From positions 306,182,166 through 306,246,165 of the forward strand of contig CM077666.1 in assembly GCA_039707655.1 (NCBI GenBank): DNA of 64,000 bases, written 5' to 3'. Positions 46,833 to 59,080 of this stretch are shown here, in pieces. The translations under genes and the position numbers were made by a program. The DNA is from Elymus sibiricus. Taxonomy: Eukaryota; Streptophyta; Magnoliopsida; Poales; Poaceae. The notes beneath the pieces were generated by a model. It was not told the origin of the DNA. It saw nothing but the letters and a program-made list of their open reading frames with translations, and did not search any database. Each line of letters begins with the position of its first letter. The first letter of the stretch is position 1.

Positions 46833-48352
46833 TGATACGTCCATTTTGCATCTTGTTTTGCTACTGTTATTTATAGTGTTTTTAATCAATATAACACTTT
46901 TTGGAGCAATTCTAATGCCTTTTCTCTCTTAATATGCAAGATCTACACAAGGAGGGAGAATGCTGGCAGCTGGAATTCTGGACCTGAAAAAGCTACGTCA
47001 GAGATACCTATTCTGCACATCTCCAAATGAGCTGAAATTTCACGGAAAATTATTTTGGAATAAATAAAAAATATTGGAATCAAGAAGTACCAGAGGGGGC
47101 CATCCAGGAGCCCACGAGGCACCAGGGCGCGCCACCCCCCCAAGCGCGCCCTGGTACCTCGTGGGGCCCCTGGCCAGCCTCTGGCCCCCATTTTCTGGTA
47201 TATAAGTCATTTTGCCCTAGAAAAAATATAGGGAAGACTTTCAGGACGGTGCGCCGCCGTCTCAAGGCGGAACTTGGGCAGGAGCACTTTTGCTCTCCGG
47301 CGGAGAGATTCTGCCGGGGAAACTTCCCTACGGGAGGGGGAAATCGTCGCCATCGACATCACCGACGATCCTCTCATCGTGGGAGGACTAATCTTCATCA
47401 ACATCTTCACCAGCACCATCTCATCTCAAACCCTAGTTCATCTCTTGTATTCAATCTTTGTCTCAAAACCTCAGATTGGTACGTGTGGGTTGCTAGTAGT
47501 GTTGATTACATCTTGTAGTTGATGCTAGTTGGTTTATTTGGTGGAAGATTATATGTTCAGATCTATTATGCTATTCAATACCCCTCTGATCTTGGACATG
47601 ATTATGTTTTGTGAGTAGTTACTTTTGTTCTTGAGGACATGGGAGAAGTCTTGTCATAAGTAATCATGTGAATTTGGTATTCGTTCGATATTTTGATGAT
47701 ATGTATGTTGTTGATTCCCTTAGTGGTGTCGTGTGAACGTCGACTACATGACACTTCACCATCTTTGAGCCTAAGGGAATGCATTGTGGAGTAGTAATTA
47801 GATGATGGGTTGCTAGAGTGACAGAAGCTTAAACCCTAGTTTATGCGCTATTCCGTAAGGGGCTGATTTGGATCCATATGTTTAATGCTATGGTTAGAGT
47901 TATCTTAATTCTTCTTTCGTAGTTGTGGATGCTTGCGAGAGGGGGTAATCATAAGTGGGAGGTTTGTTCAAGTAAGAACAACACCCAAGCACCGGTCCAC
48001 CCACATATCAAATTATCAAAGTAGCGAATGTGAATCAAACAAACATGATGAAAGTGACTAGATGAAATTCCCATGTGTCCTCGAGAACGCTTTACTTATT
48101 ATAAGAGATCGTTCCGGCTTGTCCTTTGCTACAAAAAGGATTGGGCCACCTTGCTGCACTCTTTGTTACTATTACTACTTGTCACTTGTTACAAATTATC
48201 TTGCTATCAAACTACTCGTTGCCGATAATTTTAGTGCTTGCAGAAAATACCTTGCTGAAAACCACTTGTCATTTCCTTATGCTCCTCGTTGGGTTCGACA
48301 CTCTTACTTATCGAAAGGACTACGATTGATCCCCTATACTTGTGGGTCATCA
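46833..48352 (+). repeat. 3' LTR of the gypsy element
   Basis: Same length (1520 bp) and ends as the 5' LTR, about 3 percent different by eye. It is followed by GCGCG. Confidence 0.95.
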
Positions 48353-48674
48353 GCGCGCTTCCTGGACTGCTGCTTCTCCAGCTTTGCCCGGCGAAGCCCT
48401 TCCTGGATGATGGTGAGGTGGCTCCATATCTCGTACGTGGTGTAAGCGTCCTTTGCTGCGTACTCGATGTGCCTCATGGTCAGGGGCATGCACTGCCAGT
48501 GGCTGTGTTCTGCGTTGGTCAGCTTCTTCTTCATGTTGTTGTAGTAGTCGTCGACGAGGATGCCGGAGATGTCTGCAAGGGAGTCCAGCGGCTTGGTCGC
48601 TGTAGGCACCCTCCATTCCTTCTGGATGTCGACGAAGTGGGCGATGTGCAGCCCGACGCGGTCGAGCATCTCTA

Positions 48675-51600
48675 TGTGGCTCCCCGGCTCAGAGAACCGG
48701 TTTACCAGTGTTTCCAACCCAGAGATCATGTCTTCTGGAAACACACAACAACTTGGAACAGAACAGAACTGAACTTTATTGATAGATCTCGAGTACAAGC
48801 TCATAATTACATGATAGCGAGGCCAGAAGCACTGCACATGCTATGACAATATCTACATTATTTATGGAACATAGCAGGGCCTCGATACTACTGGGTAGAA
48901 CTACGGCGTAGCGGAACATAGCGTGGAAAACTCCATCCACAGGGACACTGCTATGGACACGGCCTTGTTAGCGTAGCACGAACCATCGGGACCTCCGTCC
49001 TTGGCTGCTCCTGCATCTGGCATGACAAGCCAGGTGAGTACTTGGAATGTACTCGCAAGCTCATGGCAACCAAAACAATGCAGCAAACAATAGCATGGCA
49101 AATAACAAGTTAAGTGATTAGGTTGCTCACTTACTGGTACCCAGTACCAACGTAATCTCATCTGGGTTGTTCCACAACCCTCGGAATGCCCACAATCCAC
49201 AGAGCACTTCCGAACATAAGACAAGTTCTTCCATCATTATTATCATTACGGTTGACCATTCTAGAGAGGCCTAAACGGACTGTCCAATACCGTGGATGTG
49301 GCTATTCGAATAGGTTTTACACTCTGTAGTGGTTGCGCACTTTACCCACACTATGGAGTACCTGGCCTCGTGATCCCATTCGGGTGGACCGGTGGTGCTC
49401 CAACGAAACCTGCCTGACCCGTGACCCCTCTATCGTACCACCGACAATCATACCCTCCCAGGGTCATGTCCTGGGTGGCCCCTGTGTCACCCCGTGACAC
49501 CTGCCTCCGTCGTGGCCACTAACTGTCCCAAACGGGGACGCCGGCAAAATAACTCAACTGGGCTCACAGGATTATCGTCGTCTACCTGATCAGGGCAGCA
49601 CGCACGCATAACCCTCCCTAGTTTGGTGGTACCGATAAAAGAGCACAAAGCCAGACCAAGTCAAGGCCGTCCCATACCGGCAAATGTGGCTGCACGGAAA
49701 AGTCCGGGTAGGTGGCTCTTGATCAACCAACTAAGTTTAGTGTTGTCAAGAATTTAACCAGTATGAATATTCAACATAATTAACTTAACATGGCAGTAAC
49801 TATGCATCAAAATAATTTACTATGAATTAACACATATTTAAATAATGCACATAATTCAATTAAATAACCAACACTATTGAAATGCCTCATGAAATGGATT
49901 TCATGGCTTGCCTTGCTCTGTTGGGTTGTCCACAAACTCCTGGGCTTCAAATCCAAAAGTATTTCCCTCTGAAAATATTTTTAAAAAGCAATTGAAAATG
50001 TCACATATTACAGTTTTGTGCACCAGAAATTCTGTGGGCAAGGGAAAAATACCAAAATTTTCCAGCAAATAGAGGAGCTCAAGACAAACTCAGAGCAAAA
50101 AGAATCAATTGATTTGGACTTATGGTTTAAAAGTTATAGCTGGTCAAAGTTTCTGGTCAACTCTGGAATTAAACAAAAAATAGAAAAACTGACAGGGGGC
50201 CACGTCGAAGGCGTAAAGTGGAGAGGCGCCTCCACTTACCGCTTCGGCGTGCCACTGACATGCGGGCCCCTTCGTCAGATTTAAAAGGGGGAGGAGGGAA
50301 CAGAGAGAGATGGGGCTCCGGCGATCGTCGCCGGCGATATGGACGGCGGCGAGGTCAGGCGAGAGTGGGGATGGAATGAGCTCACCGAGGTGAACACACA
50401 CGTACCAGCAGAGTCGCGAGAGATGGCCGGACGGGGTCGTCCCCTTCCTCTCCTGCGGCGGCGGCGCTCGGGTGTCATCGGAGACGGCGGTTCCGGCAGC
50501 GATTCGATCGGGCAAGAGCTTGGGCGTGATCAGTGAAGTGAGCCGAGCTCGTTGGAAGAGTCAGTGGAGGTCGGGGTGGAGTGGAACGGCGAGGCGGCAG
50601 AGCTCGGGTGGCGGCGGATCTCCGGCGAGGTTCGAGGCCAGAGGGCCTCTCGGCCGTGGCTCGCTGCTCGGGGAGGCGATTAGGAGTAGGAGGAGTGGGG
50701 TGAGGAGCTCGGGAGGGCCGGGGAGGCCTTTTTATAGCAGGAGCCGAGCTCTCTGGAAGCGGCGGGATTCGGGACATGTCGCCGGCGAGGGTACGCCGCG
50801 CTGGCTGGCTCGACGCGGGCGACGCGACGGGAGCTAGCAGGAGGAGTTAATGTGGGTACGGCGGCTAGCGGAGGAAGAAGACACGCCGCAGAGCCACTGT
50901 GCCCGCACGGGCGGCACAGTGCGCGGGTGCCGTGGCGGCCGGCGAGGGCGATTCCGGCGAGGGGAAGAGCCCAGAACGACCAGGTGGAGGAAGGAGAGGA
51001 TGTCGGTGCACGGAGACAAGCTGCTGCGACGCGAGGCAGTCGGACATGACGCCACAGACAAGGGCGCGGTGCAGAGCGCGTGCAATGGCATGCCATTGTC
51101 GTGCTCACCACGGGATTTGATGTCTGCAGGCCGTCCAAGCCCAGCGCACCATGTCTAGGGTGTTCTCCTTTTGTCATTTAGCCTCCCTGTGCCTCTGGTT
51201 CGACTAGATACAAACTGGTTCGAAGTGTAGCTTCAGCTACAGTTTCTGACAGGAAACTTGAGAGTGATCTAGAGAAGAGGAGAGCTGGAGATGGAGCCAA
51301 TGGAGATGTCTGGGGTGATCTATCTTGGAAGGACTCCAAGCTGACCAAGTTTGAGAATATTTCATCAGAGTTTGAATATAGTTCATGTGCAAGTGTTGTA
51401 CTGAACCAGAAACCTAGATGAGCTTGTAGCAATCATCTGGTTGATCTGCTGGAGCTGAGTTTTGGTGTGGCAGGGTTATTTAGTGAGGAGAAGATGCCAT
51501 AAAAATTTCAGCTCAATTGGATACCTCTAGCTGGTACTTCCTTCACAGAGGTTCCAATTGAACAGAAACTTGGCAGAATATTGGTGATGAAAATTTGTAC

Positions 51601-52100
51601 TGGACAAGATGATATTTTTGGATATTGTGGAAAGATAGGTTCCCTAGAAGCTCAGGGAATTTTCTGGGAATTTACTGAGTTGGGAAAATATGAGTTGCTT
51701 CACAAATGGCCAGTGCTGTCCAGAGAGCAAAGGGAGTTTTCTGGACAAAATTTTATACTGGACCATGAAATGTTTTTGAAGATTGTGGGAGTAGATGATG
51801 ACAAAAAGGTGTGGGATTAATTTGGGATTTTTCTGATCACCAGAACTATAGGTTGCTTTGTAACCCATAGTGATGACAGATTTTCCCAAAGGAAGAAAAT
51901 GAATATTTGGGAAAGTTAAAGAATTGGAAATTGATCCAGAGGGTGAGTGACAAGATTTTGGCAAGATGGTGAGGGCTTTGGATCACTCAGAGGAATTCAT
52001 AAGTCCAAAGTCAACTGAAAAGGTTCAAAATCCAACCAAATTGCAAATCAAGCCAGAAAGATTTTGAAAAGAAAAAGTTGCCAAAAACCAGGGTGTCACA
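48675..52100 (-). mobile_element. Large (3.4-kb) solo LTR inside the exonuclease gene, TSD CTCTA
   Basis: On the plus strand it reads TGTGGCTCCC..GGGTGTCACA, with CTCTA at 48670-48674 and 52101-52105. On the minus strand it starts TGTGACACCC. A minus-strand TATA box (CTATAAAAAG, 50727-50737) precedes a GC-rich, leader-like stretch, as expected for the U3/R border of a long LTR. The long frames between 50300 and 51180 are low-complexity and do not look coding. There is no PBS, internal gene or second LTR. The family was not recognised. Confidence 0.82.
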
Positions 52101-52699
52101 CTCTATGTCGCCGTCGATGGAGAAGCCAGCAAACGTGTACCCGGGGTCGGCGAGGAAGTTGTCGAACCTGATGCAGTTGTTGGCGGCGACACTCAGTTGG
52201 AAGAGCAGCACGGATGATTCTTGCCGACGGAGAGCTGGACGAGGGCGGCTTTCTGCTTTGCGTCATCCTCGTTGGTGTACTCTACATCAATTCCGACGAT
52301 CTTGTGGCGCTCGAACTGGAGGTGGCGCTCGTATTGCTCGATGGTGGTCGCCGCCTTCTGCAAGTCGTTGGTGTGGATGACGTGCAACTTGGTGTTGCCG
52401 TGGGCCTCCACGTCCTTGAACTCCTTGATGAACCCCATCGGCTGGAGAACTTCTTCCTCCTTGAACTTGGTCTTTTTGTGGAGATCGATGAGTGGTAGGG
52501 AAGTGGTGGCAGCGTAATGGCGATTTCAGTTGTTGTGGATGAGAAAGTGCTGGCGGATGTCTGAATTTAAGGGCGGGATGCGACAAAGGATGAACTGCAC
52601 GATCTCCCTGACGATGCGGTTCTGCAGATCGTGGGTTTGGTTGCGTATGTGATCATGGCTTTTTAGCGATGGAACCGCTCGGAGTGGTGGTCTTCTGTG

Positions 52700-53834
52700 A
52701 TCGTGGGTTTTTGATCATGTTTTTTTTTAAATTTTCGTAATTAATATTGTTCACCACCGCTATATATCTAGACATGTATGTTTTTGGTAAGTGGTAGTCC
52801 GTATAAATAACCTGATTCAGATGGCGAACTGCATTTTAGATGTAACCACACTTCTTTGTAGAAAAGCCCGCACTGCATTATTAAATAATGTGGACTGCAT
52901 CCTTTATCTAAACGAACTGCAGTTTTTGGCCCGGGGGGGGTGTGGGGGGGTCCCTCCCCCTTTTATTTTTTCTTTTGCGGGTATTCATTTAGAGGAAGTA
53001 TTTTTTTTGGACGCGCTATGTCCACGGGCGGACTATTTTTTATCGGCGGAACTGATTTTATTTACTATGTGTACTGCATCATGTGTTTGCCCGAGCGTCA
53101 TTAACGTGCAGAGCGAACTACATCTTGTTTCATGCATTTTTGACTTAAATTTTTTATGAAAAATGTGAACTGCAAGTGTTTCCATTGTATACAGGTGGAC
53201 TTCTGCTTCCCTGCAAGTGAGCTTTAGTTATTTTGGCCCGGCCTGTCATTTCGGCTTTTGTTGATGGGCTGGGTACGGCTCCTCGTAAATTAGCCGGGAC
53301 GTTACGGGCCGTGCCGTTTGTGCAACTCTTCCCAAGTGCCTCTCACACGCGTCCCTCCCACACGCTCCCACTTCTCCCTCTCTTCCAGTGCCGCCCGGAG
53401 CAACCCCCCACCACCGTGGAAACCGCCGTCACGCGCAGCAACCGCCGCCGCCCGCGGCAACCGCCATCCTCCACATCATCCGTCCGCGCCCGGGTTTCCT
53501 TTTATCGGTACGTTGCTTCAGATTCTTCTATTTCGCGTCCCCCGCCGCTCCCCCTCCCCCACTCCCCGCACCACCGCCGCTCATCCCCATTGGTTGTGGT
53601 CCGCCTCTCATCCCCTCATTCGTGATCATCCCCCATCTAGTTGTTCCATTCTCTTAGTGGCTGCGCTTTTTGCTAATGTAGTACGTTTTCGCAAGCAGTC
53701 GATTTCTTCTCGATTTGAAGCCGGTACTCGCGTGGGCTCCGTGGGCAGAGCAAGGTGTATCTAGGGTTTCGTCGGATTTCCTCTTTTTTGTTGCTGGTAT
53801 TCGTCACGCCGTCCTTCCTCGCGACGCAAACACC
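52700..53834. other. ACTGCA-rich DNA, G-run hairpin and ULP-gene upstream region
   Basis: 52820-52975 holds AACTGCA words and a G9TGTG7TCCCTC6 tract, parallel to 31800-31945. 53230-53650 is GC- and CT-rich, leader-like DNA for the gene starting at 53835. I see no clear TATA box. Confidence 0.5.
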
Positions 53835-56800
53835 ATGTCTTCGCCAAGCAAAGCACATGGAGGAGATCAAGGTATGTGGACTGCTTGCTTCCCCTTGTTT
53901 ATTTTTTGTCTTGTTTATCTAATTATCTTGGTCATCATGTAGATTCGTTTTTTCTGTGTTAGTTCTCATCATTCTCATGATGTAGATTCTGACATTTATT
54001 TAACTATGTTTCTGCTTTTTTGAACCCACTAGGTAAAAATGTTGGCACTGGCCCTAATGATGCTGTTTATGATTCGCCGATTGGCTCGCGTTGTCCTGGT
54101 GGTAAGGATCATGGTGGTCAGGCTAGCCCTCAAGTGAATTCACCAATTGAAACCTCCCCTATTAGTGTGGCTCCTCCTTCTGGTATGTTCTTGTTTTTTC
54201 CCCTATTTTAGTTTTGGCAACTTGTTTGTATCGTTGTGTTTCTTGTAAACTACATTCCTGTGTATGAATTGTGAACTGCTTTATTGTTCTCTTTATGTAC
54301 TTGCTATTTTTGATGTGTATTATTTTGTTTATTGATGTTGTGCGAACTGCAAAATGATTGTGTGTGTGAATTGTGAAGTGCATTAGTATTTGATTTATAT
54401 ACTAGCTATTTTTGATGTTGTACAAACTGCTGATGGCTTTGTGAAGTTAGTCAGCCTTTTTTTGTGATCAAACATGGACTTGGTGATTTTTCAAGGATAT
54501 TTTTTCCTTTATTATGTTTTTTGTATGAAGCACTGCATTATATTGATAGGTGAACTGCATTTTGTTCGTTTGCGCACTTCTTGCTGACCATAGTTAAACT
54601 TCATTCCGACGCAGCGACTGATTTTTCTGCTGGGACGCCTGGGTTTGAGGAGGTTACTCACTTTATTGACCATTATTTCGCAGAGGGTGTCGTTGGTGTG
54701 AGCTCTGACCAGAGCTTTAGGCGGCCCGTGTTGTCTGAAACACAGTCACAATCTGTTGACGGTACAGAGGAAGTTACGCAGGAGTGGATGGTCCAGGCAC
54801 AGCTCCATGCTTATGAATCAAAGCAACGCAAGAAGTTGTTGAGGTTTGAAAGTGATACAAAGAAGTATGAGGAGATGGAGAAGCAGAGGAGATCTGCAGA
54901 TGCTGCCAAGAGTGTGAAATTTGATAATGTCAAGCAGCATGTTGTGCAGAAGAAGAGTCTGAGTTCTGTTGCTGAGCAAGGTAGTATTCCTCGACGCAGT
55001 CCCCGTGTCGCTTGCATGGAGAATAATTTCGGTAAGAGAACTGTTGAAGCTGGTGGGGAGGATATGCAACGGAAGCGGGCATATGTTGATGATGAGCCCG
55101 AGTCCGACGACGATGACTTTGTTCTTGCTGATGTTGTGAGGAATGCTAAGTCTGGGAGACGGAAAGATTGTGGTCCATCTAAGAGTCAGGATAAGCGGCC
55201 GCGTGTTGTTGCTGATGAAGATGAGGATGCTGTCTCAGGTGGGGAGGAGGATGTTGTTCCAAAGGTTTGTTGAAGTGCTGCCTTTGTTTCTTCCATTGTT
55301 GTTTTATTTACCTTTTTTTGTCTCTTATCTGCCTAATTTATCAATGTGGACTGCATCTTCCTTTACACAGAAGATGAAGAAGACTAGTAAGGGGAAGAGA
55401 ACCGAACATGACGGCGAGGAAGGAGATGATGTTCGATTTAACAAGACCGTACGTTTGTCACTCCCCAATGTGTGCAAAGCTGCTGGATTATTGAAAGATC
55501 CACACCGTAATCGTGTTCGTGAAGCTGGTTTTGGTGCTATCTTCAACTTGACAGTACAGAAAAATGTGTCCCGCATTCTTATGTGCTTTTTGATGGGAAT
55601 TATTGACCCTGCTCAGATGGAAATAAACTTTGGTCCTGACAGGGTTCTTCGAATCAATCGTGGTGCTGTTCATCAAATATTTGATTTTCCTATGGGACCT
55701 CACACTGCTCCCACGCCTGCTACCAGTGGCCATGATGATTCGTTGTCTACCCTCAAGGATGAGCTTGGCTTTGCCCGTTCAAAAAGTATAGGTGTTAAGG
55801 ACTTGACTGCACTGCTGGCGGTGTTAGTGGAGAGCGAGGACACCGAGACGGTTGATCTTGCTGTCAAGGTTTTCTTCCTGATACTTTATCAGAATTTGCT
55901 ATGCCCTGGGCCTGCTGACCATTTGGGAAAGGTCGCTGCCATGGTTGAGAACATGGATTATGCTGCTATGGCCCAGATGGACTTTTGTTAGCTTGTTGTT
56001 GACGAGCTGCAGGTAGCTGTGGTGAAGTGGCAGTCAGAAGGTAGCATGCAGAATTGCGCTGAGGGTTGTGCTATTGTCCCACTGATTATGTATTTGGATT
56101 GCTTGAACCTTCGCAAATTTTCAGTTATGCACACATTGACGCAACGTGCGTCATACCTGAGTAACAAAAACTTGTTGAAGATATACAACGAAGATATGAT
56201 TGTCAAGGGAAAGATTTATCTGGAAACTTACAGATTTGGGAAACTGCCGGTTAGTGCATTCGGTTTTTAAATGTTTTTTTTGTTCCTGTTATCCTTGTTT
56301 TATGAAGAACGTCTTTCTATTTTTGCTGTCAGAGAAATATGAACCTCCTAGTATTCACATGTGGACTTCTTTCCCTTCTTTCCTTTTTTGCAGTGGAAGG
56401 CGTCCGGTGATATTGTCTACAATCATCCAGTTTCACTTTTATGCGACAGCTCTGGTGCAGGCCCTAGCAGTCCGGCTAGGTTCCATGAGCCTATCTGTAG
56501 CCAGCCGCCGCCTACCCGGGGTTTCACGGCTGGTCGGATCTCTAATACTAGAAGCACTTCTGATCAGACGTTTGTTGGCGGCAGAAGACACGAGGAGATT
56601 GATGAGCTTCTTCAGAAGGTTATCAAGTTAACAGAAGATTTGCCAACCTCTGGTGGTAGGTTGAGGACAGTTGCTGGATTTTTCCCTGTTGGCCACGGCC
56701 CCCCTGAAGAAGAAATTGTGGCTGCACACAACTTTGATCGTGGTGTGGTTGAAGGCTTGAAGATTGCGGTGACGAATATTCGGTCTTCGTATGCTTAGTT

Positions 56801-57239
56801 GAAGCAGTCGCAAGATGAAAAATGCGCTCGGTTTGAGAAGGATGCTGAGCACATTTTGAAAGAAATGGACCGATAGGATGCTGGTGCTGATGCTGAAAAT
56901 GTACGTTTTCCCTTTATTTGTCCTTTGTACCTCATTTGTGTATTATGTGTACTGCTCCTGAATCTGTAGTTTTTTCGCCAGTTATATATTTTCCTATATT
57001 GTGTCCGTGATTTTTTTCTGTTGTAGGCTGGAGTAGAATCTTCTGATGTTCATGCATCTCAGGACGATGGGACTGATCAGGACGATGGGACTGGAGCTGC
57101 AGATTGTGATGCGCACCAGGATCCTCACGATGGCTTTGGGAAGGACGATCACTTGGCTGATGCGTCGTCCCCTCCAGATGTTGTAGCTGAGAAGGTTTAG
57201 TGGAATGACTTTTTGTACTATTGTTTTGTAATCTATGTA

Positions 57240-57590
57240 TCTTGTTGGTCTAATGCATTTGTTTTACATAAGTGAGCTACATTATTTGGCATAAGTGAGC
57301 TGCAATCTTTGACATATGTGGGCTGCATTCAGTTAGTGAACTGCATTGGTTTACATGAGTGAGCTGCATTCTTCGGCATAAGTGAGCTGCAGTCTTTGAC
57401 ATATGTGGGCTGCATGCTGTTCTGTTGGTGAACTGCATTGTTTTAGAGAAGTGAGCTGCAATCTTTTACACAAGTAGGCTGCAGTCTTATTTTTTGACAT
57501 TAGTGGGCTGCATGTTGTTCAGGTTGTGAACAACATTGTTTTACATAAGTGAGCTGCATGTTGTCGTGTTAATTTCATCTCACGCTCATT
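57240..57590. repeat. Intronic AAGTGAGCTGCA-type array
   Basis: About a dozen units of roughly 25-30 bp with the word AGTGAGCTGCA or GTGAACTGCATT, joined by TTTGACAT-like spacers, fill ULP-gene intron 6. Confidence 0.8.
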
Positions 57591-58163
57591 TGTGTTATCG
57601 TTGGCTTATTTTTTTTAAATGTTTTGGCAGTCTGGAGAGGGAAATGTAGAAGTTCATGAGTCGGTTGGCGTTGTTCGTGTTGATGTGAACCAGGAAGACC
57701 GCGCTGTTGCTGGTGATGACGGTGTAAGGGTTTCTGTATCAGCAGCTTGTGAGAGCGCAGAAGCTTCTGTAGCTCAGGAATCCGATCCGGCTGTTGCCCC
57801 TAGTCGTCATGAAGATGTTGATGTTGATATTGAAAAGCTGCACGAGAATGACGTTCCTGTTGATAGTGTTGCTGGTTCTCCTGTTTGTCTGGCTGCCGAT
57901 GATGTTCCTCGTGTTTTCAGTGTGGAGCCTCGTGTGGGTGAGTTATCTGAGGACGTTGCGGTTGCACGGACTGTTCAAAATGCAGACAACGCTGATGTTG
58001 ACGCAGTAGGTCAGTCTAGTGAGGCTATGGTGCTTTCAGCGCAACCTACTAGTGGAACTGTTTTGATCTCATCTGAAGAGCAAGTGCACGAAGAGTCTGA
58101 CACTGAAGGCAAGTATTTTGATTCGAAAAGTGAACTTGACGTTTTTGTTAGTCATTTTAATTA

Positions 58164-59080
58164 GGGTTTTATACATTTGTGCCCCTAACTCGAACCCACT
58201 ACTCATATTTGCCCCTAATTCTGAAGTCTGCTCAAATTTGCCCCTCTGCCGTTATGTGCACTTACAGAAATGCCCTTCTGTGCCGTTACCGTCCAGTCAA
58301 AGCCGGTCAAAGGGCTTTGACCGTCCTGAAAAAAATAGCAAAAAAAATCTAAAAAATCTGAAATTTTGTGGGATCAAAGATACTCAGGTTCGCAAGGTGC
58401 GTGCAAATTTTCGTGCTGTTTGGACATTCTAGAAGCTCGTGGCGAAGGAAAAACAGTAAATATGTATGCTTGTGAACAGTAAATTCAAAAAAATAGCAAG
58501 AAAATTCAAAAAAATATGAAAATTTTTGGCATCAAAGAGACTCGGGTCCGCAAGGTGCGTGCAAATTTTTATTGTGTTTGGACATTGTAGGAGCTCGTGG
58601 AGAAAAAAACAAAATTTGGCTAGGGAAAAAACTTTGGAAAAAATGACTATTTTGTTTTTCTTGTTAGAGCTCCTCGCATGTCATTTGATCACAAAAACTT
58701 GCAAGCACCTTGTGCACCCAAGCCTCTTTGATGCCAAATTTTTTCATATTTTTTTGAATTTTCTTGCTATTTTATTTCAAATTTACTGTTCACAAGCGTA
58801 CAGATTTACTGTTTTTCCTTACCACGAGCTCCTGGAATGTCCAAACAGCACGAAAATTTGCACGCACCTTGCGCACATGAGTATCTTTGATCCCACAAAA
58901 TTTTAGATTTTTTTGCTATTTTTTTCAGGACGGTCAAAGCCCTTTGACCGGACGGTAACGACACAGAAGTGCATTTCTATATGTGCACATAACGGCAGAG
59001 GGGAAAATTTAAGCAGGCTTCGAAATTAGGGGCAAATATGAGTAGGTGGTTCAAGTTAGGGATAGAAATGTAAATGGCCC
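58164..59080. mobile_element. 917-bp fold-back MITE (Mutator type), TSD TTTTAATTA
   Basis: The ends GGGTTTTATACATTTGTG and the reverse complement of CTATTTACATTT-like TAAATGGCCC match imperfectly. The two halves (about 450 bp each) are inverted copies along nearly their whole length, sharing CATATTTGCCCCTAATT, CTCTGCCGTTATGTGCAC and GGGCTTTGACCGTCCTG. The 9-bp duplication TTTTAATTA at 58155-58163 and 59081-59089 is diagnostic of Mutator-type insertion. It lies inside ULP-gene intron 7 and has no ORF. Confidence 0.92.

Larger units (their letters stand above)
32839..48352 (+). mobile_element. Gypsy LTR retrotransposon, internally deleted, TSD GCGCG, hosting a copia
   Basis: Two 1520-bp LTRs (TGATACGTCC..GGTCATCA) flank a tRNA-Asp-type PBS, a remnant gag-integrase frame, an extra ORF and a purine tract. 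GCGCG lies on both sides (32834-32838, 48353-48357). By eye the LTRs differ at roughly 45-50 of 1520 sites (about 3 percent). With a grass LTR rate of 1.3e-8 per site per year this is of the order of 1.2 million years. Protease, RT and RNase H are missing. Confidence 0.95.
32806..52690 (-). pseudogene. DEDDy 3'-5' exonuclease (Werner-exonuclease-like), split by three LTR elements
   Basis: Three separated pieces read in order: 52690-52101, 48669-48353 and 32838-32806. Joined, they give about 310 residues without introns. Motifs: exo I GIDVEYT (Asp and Glu), exo II FAGFSIDGDIEML (Asp), exo III YAAKDAYTTYE (Tyr-x3-Asp), the DEDDy set; the end is SRKRARTWGDYDY then TGA. Such enzymes degrade DNA or RNA from the 3' end. 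Damage other than insertions: a one-base loss near 52212-52225 (between LSVGK and SSVLLFQLS) and an in-frame TGA at 52526-52528, upstream of MGFIKEF (ATG at 52438), which matters only if coding began further upstream. The gypsy insertion fell nine codons before the stop and a 3.4-kb LTR fell inside exo II (between IE and MLDRVG). No ATG was found for the upstream part. Confidence 0.85.

Noticed and set aside
48678..48735. Codons reading ISGLETLVNRFSEPG as part of the exonuclease
   Set aside because: They lie inside the solo LTR; the exonuclease continues directly from IE to MLDRVG once the LTR is removed.
50280..51180. GC-rich overlapping frames on both strands as a host gene
   Set aside because: They lie wholly within the solo LTR just downstream of its TATA box and are low-complexity, as expected for an LTR leader.
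48678..52100. DNA transposon with an 8-bp duplication CTCTATGT
   Set aside because: Moving the border by three bases gives TG..CA termini and an exact 5-bp duplication CTCTA, which fits an LTR better; the extra matched TGT is the LTR's own start on one side.
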